From Pseudonocardia sp. TRM90224 (GTDB taxonomy: Bacteria > Actinomycetota > Actinomycetes > Mycobacteriales > Pseudonocardiaceae): a stretch of DNA of 64,000 bases. Shown in pieces: positions 17,338 through 25,806 of the stretch. The notes below the pieces were generated by a model. That model was given only the letters and a program-made list of their open reading frames with translations. It searched no databases and was not told where the DNA came from. The stretch lies in contig NZ_JAJGSX010000003.1 of assembly GCF_021245725.1 (NCBI RefSeq), positions 372,001-436,000 of the forward strand, in the 5' to 3' direction. The position numbers and the translations under genes were made by a program. Within the stretch, counting starts at the first letter, position 1; each line of letters begins with the position of its first letter.

Positions 17338-17598
17338 ATGACCGGACCCGAGGCCCTTGCGCTTGCTGCGCAGGGCCTGACCACCACTGGTCTTCAGGGC
17401 TGGATCCAGGACAACGTCGTACCGCTCGTCCTGCTCGGCATCGCGATCATCCTGCTGTGGATCGGCGGCCGTGGTGACAACGCCGGTGTGGCACGGCGCA
17501 GCGTCGGGCTCGTCATCGGACTCGTGGCGCTCGGCATCGCCGTGTCCGGGAACGGCCCGGAGATCGGCAATTTCCTGGCCGGCCTCCTCACTGGGTGA
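17338..17598 (+). CDS. Small membrane protein, first gene of the type IV secretion-like operon
   Basis: 86 residues with two hydrophobic helices (VVPLVLLGIAIILLWIGG and SVGLVIGLVALGIAVSG). Size and topology fit the small VirB2/VirB3-like or PrgI-partner proteins at the start of Gram-positive type IV secretion loci. ATG 17338 has an excellent GAGGAGG site 7 nt upstream; longer open frame upstream is not coding. The next gene starts 5 nt after its stop. Confidence 0.8.
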   Translation: MTGPEALALAAQGLTTTGLQGWIQDNVVPLVLLGIAIILLWIGGRGDNAGVARRSVGLVIGLVALGIAVSGNGPEIGNFLAGLLTG

Positions 17599-17602
17599 TC
17601 GA

Positions 17603-18013
17603 GTGCTCGTCCGCACCGACGACGAGGTCTACCGCGTCGACTCCGTATGGCTCGGTCCACCGAGAGCAACCTTCCCCTGGCGTGCCCGGTACGTGAGCTA
17701 TGGGGTAGGACTACTCACCATGATCTTGATCATGTTCATCCAACGGCGGGTGGGCATCGGTCTGGACTTCTTCTCCGTCGCGTGGGCGCTGCTGCTGACG
17801 GTGGCCATCACCCGCTTCATCGGGCAGCGGATCGACTACGAGCGCCCGCTCGGGCAGGTGCTGGAGCTGTTCCGGCACGAGATCACCGGGCCGCGGGTGC
17901 GCACCGCGGCCGGGGGCGGTCCGGTCCGTTCCGGCCACGTGCGCGTCGGGCCGGCCGTGCGTCCCCGCAAGGCGCGCAAGCACGGGAAGGGGCGTTCGCG
18001 TGCGACGTCGTGA
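17603..18013 (+). CDS. PrgI-like membrane protein of the type IV secretion locus
   Basis: 136 residues. A short N-terminal strand region (DDEVYRVDSVWLG) precedes two transmembrane helices (YVSYGVGLLTMILIMFI and FFSVAWALLLTVAITRFI) and a basic tail. This is the layout of PrgI/VirB3-like partners that precede VirB4 ATPases. GTG 17603 is the only suitable in-frame start. The 3' end overlaps the VirB4-like gene by 14 nt, indicating coupling. Confidence 0.75.
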   Translation: MLVRTDDEVYRVDSVWLGPPRATFPWRARYVSYGVGLLTMILIMFIQRRVGIGLDFFSVAWALLLTVAITRFIGQRIDYERPLGQVLELFRHEITGPRVRTAAGGGPVRSGHVRVGPAVRPRKARKHGKGRSRATS

Positions 18014-21000
18014 CGCCGCGCGCGACTCCGGGAGGTCCAGGAAGAACGCCGCCGCCGAACCGCAGAGCGGTCGCCGCGGCCGTGCGCTCGCGGGCGAGGC
18101 CGGGCTGCCCAAGTACGTCCCCGAGATCGCGCTCCGCTCGATAGAAGGCCACCTGACGCGGACCGGCACCCAGGTGATGGCCTGGTACCGGCTCGCGGCG
18201 CAGGCGTGGAGCTTCCGCAGCGACTCCCAGCGCGAGGTGCTGATCCGGCAGATCGCCGCGCAGCTCGGCGAGCTGCAGGGGCGCTGGCTGCACCTGCGGG
18301 TGACGACCCGGCCCTATCCCGTCCACATGTGGGCGGAGTCGTTCGACAACAACGCGCTCGGCCGCATGCCCGACGTCGCCGGCGCGCTCGGCTGGGACGG
18401 TTTCCTCGAGGGCGAGCAGCGCCACCTCATGGGCTTGTCGATGTCGGACAAGGAGGTCTTCCTCGGCATCGAGGTCTCCGGGCGCAGCATGCTCGACCGC
18501 TGGGTGGAGAAGGCGGCTCCGGTGCTCGGCAAGGTCGCCCCCGCGGCGGTGCGCGCCGAGATCGCGGCCCTCGAGTCCGAGGTGCGCCACCTCGACTCGC
18601 TCGTCGCCGGCAGCGGGCTCGACGCCATGCCGGCCACCAGCGACGACATCGCGTGGCTCATGCACCGCTCCTGCGCGCTCGGGCTGCCGGCGCCGCGGAC
18701 GATGTCGATGATCCCCGGCACCGTCACCCGCTGGGAGACCGAGGACCTCGCCGCGTTCACCGACGGCGTCGACATGCACCAGGAGCCGTACGCGCCCACC
18801 GTTCGTGTGGTCGGCCGGATCCGGTCGCAGACCATGTCGCGCAACGTCGCCGTGCTGAGCGTCGGGCTGATGGAAGGGCTGCGGATCCCCGAGGTCGACG
18901 ACCCGTGGATGCAGCACTCCGACCGGCTCCCGTTCCCCGTGGAGTGGTCCGCGCGGATCTACGTCCGCAGGCCGGAGGAGGTGGCCGGCGAGCTGCAGCG
19001 CCAGATGGGCAAGGTGCGCAGCCAGATCAGGCACTACACCCACGACCACGACCTCGACCCGCCGATGTCGCTCGCCCGCCAGGCCGACCGGGTGCTGGAG
19101 GTCGAGGACGAGCTGACCAGCGGGCTCACCCAGCTCAACACCCGCCTCTACGGGTGGTGGCGGATCGCCGTCGCGGGCAAGGACGAGTCGGAGGCGATCG
19201 GCCGGGCGCAGCAGGTCCTCGACATCTACCGGCCCAAGGTGCAGATCGAGCACCCCGAGGCGCAGTACCGCTACGCGCGCGAGTTCATCCCGGGTGAACC
19301 GCTCGCGTCGACGGCCTACCGCAGGCGCGGGTCCGTCACGTGGGCGGCGGCCGCGGTGCCGGCGGCCACCGCCTCTGTCGGCGACCGGCGCGGCATCATG
19401 ATCGGCGAGACCTGCACCGCGACCCGCAGGCCGGTGGCGTGGGACCCGTGGCTCGCGCAGGAGGTGCGCAGGGCGTCCGGCCTCACCGCGGTCGTCGGCG
19501 GCCTCGGATCCGGGAAGTCGTTCCTGACCGGCGTGATCGTCTACAAGACGCTGCGCTCCGGCGCGCACTGGACCGTGCTCGACCCGTCGGGGCCGCTCGC
19601 CGAGCTGACCCGGCTCCCGGAGCTGGCGCCGTTCTCCCGCCACATCAACCTGCTGCGCGCCGACCCCGGCATCCTCAACCCGTACCGGGTGGTCGCCGAG
19701 CCGCGCCGCGACCACTTCCTCGACGAGGAGGACCCGGAACGAGCGTGGCGGCGCGAGCGCTCGCTCGCCGCGGCCACCCGCCGCAGGCTCGTGCTCGACG
19801 TCCTCACCGGGTTGCTGCCGTTCGAGGTCGCGAAGCTGCCGCACAGCCGGATCGTGCTGCTGCGGGCCGTCCGCGAGGTCGGCGGTGCAGCCGACCGCCA
19901 CCCCGGCCAGGTGATCGACGCGCTGCGGCGCCACGCGCGGGAGGGCGAGGAGCACGCGGGGGTGGTCGCCGACTTCCTCGAGGAGCGCCGCGAGCTGCCG
20001 CAGGCCGCGCTGCTCTTCCCGGACGCCTCGCGCGACGACCCGTGGCAGGCCGACCGGGACTACCGGCTGACCGTGCTCACGATGCAAGGAATGACGCTGC
20101 CGCGTCCCGGCAGCCCGCGCGAGGAGTGGACCGACAACGAGGCGCTCGCCGTCGAGCTGCTGAACCTGGCGTCGTGGCTCACCCAGCGGACGATCTACGA
20201 CGCCGACCGCAACCTGCGCAAGGGGGTCGCGCTCGACGAGACGCACTTCCTCTCGCAGGTGCCGACCGGCAAGGTGCTCATCGACCGGCTGGCCCGTGAC
20301 TCCCGAAAGTTCAACGTGCGGGCGCTCTTCGCGTCGCAGCTCGCCGGCGACCTCCTGCGGGTGTCGGGCTTCGCGTCGCTGGTCAACGCCGTGTTCGTGG
20401 GCCGGACCGACGACGACGAGGCGCAGGGCGAGGCGCTGCGGCTGCTGCGTGTGCCCACCGGGGTCGGCTACGAGCAGATGCTCGGCACGCTCTCCCCCCG
20501 CCCGCGGCACGACGACCGGCCGGACGACACCCCGCGGCAGTTCATCTTCGCCGACGGGCACGGCGGGGTCGAGAAGATCCGCATCGACCTCGAGGCCCCG
20601 CACCTCGAACACGTCCGCGAGGCGCTCGACACCAACCCGGACGCCAGCCGGGTGGCCGCCAGGGGCGTCCCGGCCGCGACGGCCTACCCGGCGGTCAGGG
20701 CTCCCGACGAACCGCCGCCGCGCGGGCCGGAACCGATCAGCGGGCCCGTGCTCGGCGGCCCCACGATCGACGACCGACGCGCCCACCGCATCGTCGACCA
20801 GCGCATCGACCAGCGCATGGTCCTCGCCGACGACCTCGACGACGACGAGTTCGCCGAGCTCGACGACCCCGACGGGCTGCTGCGCGACGGCAACGGGCAC
20901 CGGAGCAGCTCGACGGTCCTCCCCGGCGGCGCCGCACTGCTCGACGACGAGGCGCTCGACCTGCTCGGCGACGTCGACGTGGACGACGGCATCGAGATCG

Positions 21001-21056
21001 TCGAGGGCGCGCCCGGCGACGGGCGCGACCGGTCGTCCGGGGAGGCCGTGAGGTGA
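18000..21056 (+). CDS. VirB4-like conjugation/type IV secretion ATPase
   Basis: 1018 residues. The N-terminal half (about 40-440) has the VirB4/TraC-type region seen with SCO6880-like actinobacterial proteins. Walker A GGLGSGKSF lies near residues 500-508 (Lys506), Walker B GVALDE near 743-747, and downstream helicase-like motifs include FASQLAGDL. The last 150 residues are acidic and low in complexity. It should power substrate transfer or pilus assembly at the inner membrane face. GTG 18000 has a purine-rich site (GGAAGGGG) upstream. The stop overlaps the next start (GTGA at 21053-21056). Confidence 0.88.
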   Translation: MRRRDAARDSGRSRKNAAAEPQSGRRGRALAGEAGLPKYVPEIALRSIEGHLTRTGTQVMAWYRLAAQAWSFRSDSQREVLIRQIAAQLGELQGRWLHLRVTTRPYPVHMWAESFDNNALGRMPDVAGALGWDGFLEGEQRHLMGLSMSDKEVFLGIEVSGRSMLDRWVEKAAPVLGKVAPAAVRAEIAALESEVRHLDSLVAGSGLDAMPATSDDIAWLMHRSCALGLPAPRTMSMIPGTVTRWETEDLAAFTDGVDMHQEPYAPTVRVVGRIRSQTMSRNVAVLSVGLMEGLRIPEVDDPWMQHSDRLPFPVEWSARIYVRRPEEVAGELQRQMGKVRSQIRHYTHDHDLDPPMSLARQADRVLEVEDELTSGLTQLNTRLYGWWRIAVAGKDESEAIGRAQQVLDIYRPKVQIEHPEAQYRYAREFIPGEPLASTAYRRRGSVTWAAAAVPAATASVGDRRGIMIGETCTATRRPVAWDPWLAQEVRRASGLTAVVGGLGSGKSFLTGVIVYKTLRSGAHWTVLDPSGPLAELTRLPELAPFSRHINLLRADPGILNPYRVVAEPRRDHFLDEEDPERAWRRERSLAAATRRRLVLDVLTGLLPFEVAKLPHSRIVLLRAVREVGGAADRHPGQVIDALRRHAREGEEHAGVVADFLEERRELPQAALLFPDASRDDPWQADRDYRLTVLTMQGMTLPRPGSPREEWTDNEALAVELLNLASWLTQRTIYDADRNLRKGVALDETHFLSQVPTGKVLIDRLARDSRKFNVRALFASQLAGDLLRVSGFASLVNAVFVGRTDDDEAQGEALRLLRVPTGVGYEQMLGTLSPRPRHDDRPDDTPRQFIFADGHGGVEKIRIDLEAPHLEHVREALDTNPDASRVAARGVPAATAYPAVRAPDEPPPRGPEPISGPVLGGPTIDDRRAHRIVDQRIDQRMVLADDLDDDEFAELDDPDGLLRDGNGHRSSSTVLPGGAALLDDEALDLLGDVDVDDGIEIVEGAPGDGRDRSSGEAVR

Positions 21057-22945
21057 TCCCCGGCTGGTTGCCGGCAGCCCTCGTCCTGCTGGCCGCGATC
21101 CTTGTCGCCCGGCGCAGGAGCCGCCGGACCGAGCCTCCCGGACCCCGATCCCCCCGCCATGCGGCGCTGCTGGTGGTCGTCGCGCTCGTCGGCGGATCGG
21201 TGCTGCTCGGGTCGCCCGCGATCGCGCAGCCGTTCGACTGCAAGCAGTCGCCGGAACCCGACCGGCCCGGGACCGGGCTCGTCGGGTCCCTGGACCCGCC
21301 GACGCTGAGCGCCGGTGAGCCGGGCAGCGTCTACAACGAGGTCGGCTACGCCGGGCTCGTCTGGCACAACTACGACCTCGGCTGCGCCGGGTCCGCGGTG
21401 TTCAACCCGGCGAGCACCACCGACACCTGGCTGGGCAACCAGGGCTTGAACGCGGCCAAGTTCACCGTCGGCGGCGTCAACTGGGCGCACTACCTGATCG
21501 CCGACGGCGGTGAGCTGCTCGAACCGCTCGACAAGCTGGTGAGCGACGGCACCCGCGCGATGTACGACGCGGTGTTCACCACGTGGATCGGCCCGGTGCT
21601 GGCGATCCTCGCGGTGATCCTGCTCTTCCTCGCGCTGCGCGGCGATCTCGCGCGGCAGGCCCAGCGCGCCGCGTTCGCCGTCGCCGCGCTCGTCGTCGGC
21701 TCGGCCGCCTACCTCGCGCCGGTGGACTGGTCGAAGGCGGCCGACGGGCTGCTGCTCGACGGCATCACGCAGATGCAGGAGGGTTTCCTCGGCCAGATCG
21801 GGCTCGGCGACCGCGACACGTTGCCGACCGTGCTGGTCGAGCAGGTCGTCTACCAGAACTGGCTGCGCGGCGAGTTCGGCGCGCCCGAAGTGCCGCAGGC
21901 GCAGGAGCTCGGCCGGGACCTGCTGCGCGCGCAGACGTTCACGAAGCCGGAGATCGCGGAGCGCAAGGACACGCTGGAGCTGGCCGAGCAGAAGAAGGCC
22001 GACTTCGCCGCGCTCGCCGACCGGATGGGCGACCGCTACCCCTACTTCCAGGGCAAGGCGGGCAACCGGGTCGGCGTCGGGATCCTGGCGGTGGTGCAGG
22101 CGATGTGCATCGCGCTGTTCCAGCTGCTCTCGAAGGTGCTCGTGCTCGTCGCGATGCTGCTGCTGCGGCTGCTCGTGATGACAGCGCCCGCGATCGCCGT
22201 CGTCGCCATCCTCAAACCGGACATCCTGCCGGCGCTGCTGCGGGTCGCGGGCGCAGCGATCGTCAACACGCTGGTCGTCGGGGCGCTCGCCGGGTTGCAC
22301 GCGCTGCTCGTGATCTCGCTCTTCCGGCCGGGGTCGGGCATCGACCTCTGGCTCGCGCTGCTCGTCACGGGTGTTGTGACGGTGGTCCTGTGGGCCGTCG
22401 CGCGGCCGTTCCGCAGGCTGGTGTCGATGGTCTCGCTCACCCGCGAGCAGTTCGGCGGCATCGTGCCGGGCGCCGGCACCGGCCCGATGTCGCGCGTGTG
22501 GCAGCGCGTGCGCGGCGGGCCCACCGAGGATCGCCAGTCGCGCTGGTGGGACGAGCGCCGCGGCGCGGCGGAGGGCGCCGGCGGCATCGACGGCGCACGT
22601 CCGGAGTCGGAGGCCGTCGGCCGCGTCAGCGTGCGGGCCACCCGGGTGCCGCGGCAGCGCACGGAGGCCGACGTGCCCACCCCCACGCTCATCCCCGCCG
22701 CACGCCGGCAGGCGCTGCCGAGCGGGCCGGAGGGCGGCCGCGTCAGCCAGTCGGCGCGGCCGAGCTGGTCGGATCCCGGTGAGGTCGACGACCGGACCAT
22801 CTACCGCAGGCCCGACGCCGTGCCGCTGCGGCCGGGCAGCGCACGGCCCGTGCAGGCCGAGCTGGTCGACGGCGTGCCCGTCTACCGGATCTACCGGCCG
22901 CGCCCGACGCAGTCGGCGTACGGCCCGAGCAGCGGGTCGGGCTGA
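21053..22945 (+). CDS. Polytopic membrane protein, TrbL/VirB6-like
   Basis: 630 residues. An N-terminal hydrophobic segment and a second one ending AIAQPF (a possible cleavage site) are followed by an extracytoplasmic region with paired Cys (FDCKQ, LGCAG). A cluster of five or more membrane helices lies at about residues 180-460, and a long Pro/Arg-rich cytoplasmic tail closes it. This matches the large membrane channel subunit of actinobacterial type IV secretion loci. GTG 21053 overlaps the ATPase stop, and its own stop overlaps the next ATG by one base (TGATG). Confidence 0.8.
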   Translation: MIPGWLPAALVLLAAILVARRRSRRTEPPGPRSPRHAALLVVVALVGGSVLLGSPAIAQPFDCKQSPEPDRPGTGLVGSLDPPTLSAGEPGSVYNEVGYAGLVWHNYDLGCAGSAVFNPASTTDTWLGNQGLNAAKFTVGGVNWAHYLIADGGELLEPLDKLVSDGTRAMYDAVFTTWIGPVLAILAVILLFLALRGDLARQAQRAAFAVAALVVGSAAYLAPVDWSKAADGLLLDGITQMQEGFLGQIGLGDRDTLPTVLVEQVVYQNWLRGEFGAPEVPQAQELGRDLLRAQTFTKPEIAERKDTLELAEQKKADFAALADRMGDRYPYFQGKAGNRVGVGILAVVQAMCIALFQLLSKVLVLVAMLLLRLLVMTAPAIAVVAILKPDILPALLRVAGAAIVNTLVVGALAGLHALLVISLFRPGSGIDLWLALLVTGVVTVVLWAVARPFRRLVSMVSLTREQFGGIVPGAGTGPMSRVWQRVRGGPTEDRQSRWWDERRGAAEGAGGIDGARPESEAVGRVSVRATRVPRQRTEADVPTPTLIPAARRQALPSGPEGGRVSQSARPSWSDPGEVDDRTIYRRPDAVPLRPGSARPVQAELVDGVPVYRIYRPRPTQSAYGPSSGSG

Positions 22946-23547
22946 TGCCGATCCGATCCCCCCGCGGCCGGTCGGCCGCGTACCGCGGGCTGTGGCAGTG
23001 GCCGCTGCGCTCGCCCGCCCGGCTCGTCGTGACGCTGGTGGTGCTCGTCGCGGTGGCCGCCGGCGTCGGGTTCGGCGTCGCCGCGCTGAGCGGCCCGAAC
23101 CGCAGCGGCCTGCCGCCGCTGCCGTCCGCGGGCGCGACGAGCACGGCGCAGCCGCCGCGCCAGCGCACACCCTCGTCACCCACCCCGACCGTGCTGCCGC
23201 CTGTGCAGGACCTGGAGCCGACGACCCTGGCGACCAGCCAGGCCTCGCCCGTCGCGCTGGACGTCGCGGCGCGCTGGACGACGGCGTGGCTGCGGCCGCC
23301 CGACGGCACCCCCGTGCAGCAGTGGCTCGACGGCCTCCGCCCGCTGACGACCGACGAGTACCTCGGCGTGCTCAGCGGCGTCGACCCCGCGAATATCCCC
23401 GCCACCCGCGTGACGGGCCCGCCGAAGCCCGTCCGCGTCGCCGGCAGCTCGGTGCGCATCGAGGTGCCGACCGACGCGTTGACGCTGCTCGTGCTGGTGG
23501 TCGACACGGGAGCCGGCTGGCGGGTCGCCGGCTACGACAAGGTCTGA
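22945..23547 (+). CDS. Membrane-anchored TcpC/VirB8-like conjugation protein
   Basis: 200 residues. A basic N-terminus and a single membrane helix (ARLVVTLVVLVAVAAGVGFGV) are followed by a Pro/Ser/Thr-rich linker and an extracytoplasmic NTF2-like domain of about 110 residues (WTTAWLRPP, then GLRPLTTDEY). TcpC and VirB8 proteins have this topology and act in the periplasmic part of the channel. It sits between the membrane channel gene and the cell-wall hydrolase, as in conjugation clusters of Gram-positive bacteria. Confidence 0.78.
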   Translation: MPIRSPRGRSAAYRGLWQWPLRSPARLVVTLVVLVAVAAGVGFGVAALSGPNRSGLPPLPSAGATSTAQPPRQRTPSSPTPTVLPPVQDLEPTTLATSQASPVALDVAARWTTAWLRPPDGTPVQQWLDGLRPLTTDEYLGVLSGVDPANIPATRVTGPPKPVRVAGSSVRIEVPTDALTLLVLVVDTGAGWRVAGYDKV

Positions 23548-23554
23548 GCGTGCC

Positions 23555-24556
23555 GTGAAGCTGTGGCGGCTGCTGGTCCCGGTGGTGGCGATCGCCGCCG
23601 CGCTGGCCGTGTTCCTCGGCATCGCGTTCGTCGCCTACACCGTCGGGACGGGTGGCGGCGTGTACGGCACCTACGGCAGCTGCGACGCGGCGCTGCGCTC
23701 CTCCGGCGCGCTGGCCGGGGGCCGGGCGGGCGTCACCGCGAGCACGCTCAGCGACGAGCAGCGGCAGAACGCCACGACGATCATCGGCGTCGCCCGGGAC
23801 CTGGGCGCGCCGCCGCGGGCCTGGCTGGTGGCACTCGCCACCGCCATGCAGGAATCGACGCTGCGCAACATCAACTACGGCGACCGCGACTCGCTCGGGC
23901 TCTTCCAACAGCGTCCCTCGCAGGGCTGGGGATCACCGTCGCAGGTCACCGATCCCGTCTACAGCACGACGATCTTCATCGAGCGCCTGCTCGAGGTGCC
24001 GAACTGGGAGGGGCTGCCGGTCACCGTCGCGGCACAGACCGTGCAGCGCTCGGCGTTCCCCGAGGCCTACGCGAAGTGGGAGCCGCTCGCGTCGGAGCTG
24101 GTGCAGCAGCTGGCGGACGTCGCCAACCCGGCTGCGGCGTGCGGGCCTGCAGTGCTCGCCGAAGGCGTCGCCCGCGCGGCGATCGGGTTCGCGCTCGGCG
24201 AGCTGGGCAAGCCGTACGTCTGGGGCGCGACCGGGCCGAACACCTACGACTGCTCCGGCCTGATCATGCGCGCGTTCCAGTCGGCCGGGATCAACCTGCC
24301 GCGGGTGTCGCGCCAGCAGTTCTACGCCGGCGGCCACGTGCCCGTCGCCCAGGCGCAACCCGGTGACCTGCTGTTCTACGCGACCGATCCCAGTGATCCC
24401 GCCACGATCCACCATGTGACCATGTACCTGGGAAATGATCAAATGGTCGAGGCCCCCTACACCGGCGAGGAGGTCAGGGTGCAGCCCGTTCCGTGGGACT
24501 ATCACGAGCTCGTGCCGCTGGCCACCCGGCCTGGTACGACCCCGAACCGCGCCTGA
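23555..24556 (+). CDS. NlpC/P60 peptidoglycan hydrolase of the secretion locus
   Basis: 333 residues. An N-terminal membrane anchor (residues 4-30) is followed by a lysozyme/transglycosylase-like region (ALATAMQESTLRNI with Glu100, then DSLGLFQQRPSQGWG). The C-terminal NlpC/P60 endopeptidase has the catalytic Cys233 in YDCSGL and the His pair 286-287 in IHHVTMYLG. It should cut glycan and peptide bonds to open the wall for the secretion channel (VirB1-like role). GTG 23555 begins 7 nt after the previous stop. Confidence 0.9.
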   Translation: MKLWRLLVPVVAIAAALAVFLGIAFVAYTVGTGGGVYGTYGSCDAALRSSGALAGGRAGVTASTLSDEQRQNATTIIGVARDLGAPPRAWLVALATAMQESTLRNINYGDRDSLGLFQQRPSQGWGSPSQVTDPVYSTTIFIERLLEVPNWEGLPVTVAAQTVQRSAFPEAYAKWEPLASELVQQLADVANPAAACGPAVLAEGVARAAIGFALGELGKPYVWGATGPNTYDCSGLIMRAFQSAGINLPRVSRQQFYAGGHVPVAQAQPGDLLFYATDPSDPATIHHVTMYLGNDQMVEAPYTGEEVRVQPVPWDYHELVPLATRPGTTPNRA

Positions 24557-24581
24557 GAACGGGTACGAGCAGGAGTTCGCA

Positions 24582-25010
24582 ATGCCCCCCGATGCACCCA
24601 CCCCGGCCTCCACGACACCGGTGCAGGACTACCTCGACCGCCAGGCGCCCGGCGCCACCGCCGACCACCTCGTCGTGCCGCGCTCGCTCGCGCAGTCGAT
24701 GCCGCTGCGCTGGCAGCAGGTGTTCGTCGGGCTCATGGCCGATCTGCACGACGCGTACGCGCACATGTCGTGGCCCGACTACCGCGTCGTGCCGAGCCGC
24801 TGGGAGCTGCTCGTCGACCTCGACGAGGAACAGCTCGCCGCCGCGGGCTTCCACGCCGACCTGGGCCCCGACGGCGAGCTCGAGTACCGCGACGCGGAGG
24901 AGAACCTGGTCACCGCGCCCGAGACGCACCGCGTGCTCGCACCCATCGCCGACCCCCTGCCCCCCGCCGCGGCGGGCCGGGTGGAGCCGAGGCCGGCCGC
25001 ACCGATGTGA
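24582..25010 (+). CDS. Conserved hypothetical protein, last gene of the type IV secretion-like operon
   Basis: 142 residues, soluble and acidic, with no signal peptide or membrane segment. I do not recognise the family. ATG 24582 follows an AGGAG site and lies 25 nt after the hydrolase stop, so it probably belongs to the operon. Motifs such as MPLRWQQVFVGLMADLHDA suggest an amphipathic helical core. Confidence 0.8.
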   Translation: MPPDAPTPASTTPVQDYLDRQAPGATADHLVVPRSLAQSMPLRWQQVFVGLMADLHDAYAHMSWPDYRVVPSRWELLVDLDEEQLAAAGFHADLGPDGELEYRDAEENLVTAPETHRVLAPIADPLPPAAAGRVEPRPAAPM

Positions 25011-25026
25011 GCCGGGCTACGGCCGG

Positions 25027-25806
25027 CTAGCGGATGCCAGCAAGTAGCTCGTCCAGGTCGGAGACCATGCGGGCCTCGTTCGTCGGACCGATCGTGACGA
25101 CGTCGCCTGCGTCGGTCGGCCGCCGCAGCTGCCGGAAGTGGCCGGCCGGGGTGCGGTGGAAGCCCACCACCCCGGACGCCCGCCGCACGCGCGTGCCGTC
25201 GCCGAGGCGGGCCGATGCGCCGAGCTGGCCGCGCAGGCCCGCGCCGCGGCAGGAGCCGACGAGCGCGCGGACATCGGCACGGTCCGTGCCGAGGCGGACC
25301 AGCTCGTCCGCGAACGCGTCGGACTCGACCGTCCCGGCCGATGCGGCGGCGTCGAGCACCCCGGCCGGCAGCCGCACGTCGCGCCCCTGACCCGGCACGA
25401 TCGGCCCCAGCAGCCCGATGAGCGACCGGCCGAAGTCCTCCGGCGGCACCCAGAGCAGCGCGATCTCCTTCGCGCGGCGGACGGCGAGCGCGCACCGTCC
25501 TGCTCTGCAGGAGGCAACCCCGGCGACGAGCGTGTCGGCGAGGTAGCGGATGTCGGCCGCCCACTCGGGGTAGGCGAGCGTCGCCATCAGCTGGGCGACG
25601 TCGCCGCGGGGATGGCTGCCGTTGCCGAGCCCGCGCTGCTGCATGGCGTGCAACGCGCCCTGCACGATCGCGCGGCGGGCCTCCCAGGTGCGGCCCGATC
25701 GCGGCGGGTCGAGCTGCCACGGGGTCTCGCCGAGATCGAGCATCTCCCACGTGACCTCGAACTCGGTGGTGCTCAGCACGATCGCGTGCGCCCAGTCGGG
25801 GGTCAT
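25027..25806 (-). CDS. ESX secretion-associated protein EspG-like
   Basis: 259 residues. The opening (LSTTEFEVTWEMLDLGETPWQLD) and the alternating alpha/beta pattern fit the EspG family, cytosolic chaperones that bind the tip of PE-PPE substrates and deliver them to the type VII secretion apparatus. It lies directly downstream of a PPE-like gene, overlapping it by 4 bp (ATGA at 25803-25806), exactly the partner expected. ATG 25806 is the start; the open frame upstream belongs to the PPE coding region in another frame. Confidence 0.82.
   Translation of the reverse strand: MTPDWAHAIVLSTTEFEVTWEMLDLGETPWQLDPPRSGRTWEARRAIVQGALHAMQQRGLGNGSHPRGDVAQLMATLAYPEWAADIRYLADTLVAGVASCRAGRCALAVRRAKEIALLWVPPEDFGRSLIGLLGPIVPGQGRDVRLPAGVLDAAASAGTVESDAFADELVRLGTDRADVRALVGSCRGAGLRGQLGASARLGDGTRVRRASGVVGFHRTPAGHFRQLRRPTDAGDVVTIGPTNEARMVSDLDELLAGIR

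Noticed and set aside
17883-20900. 1005-codon open frame on the minus strand
   Set aside because: It is the shadow of the VirB4-like gene: low-complexity Arg/Val/Asp-rich translation without motifs, whereas the + strand frame has ATPase motifs, operon overlaps and a ribosome binding site.
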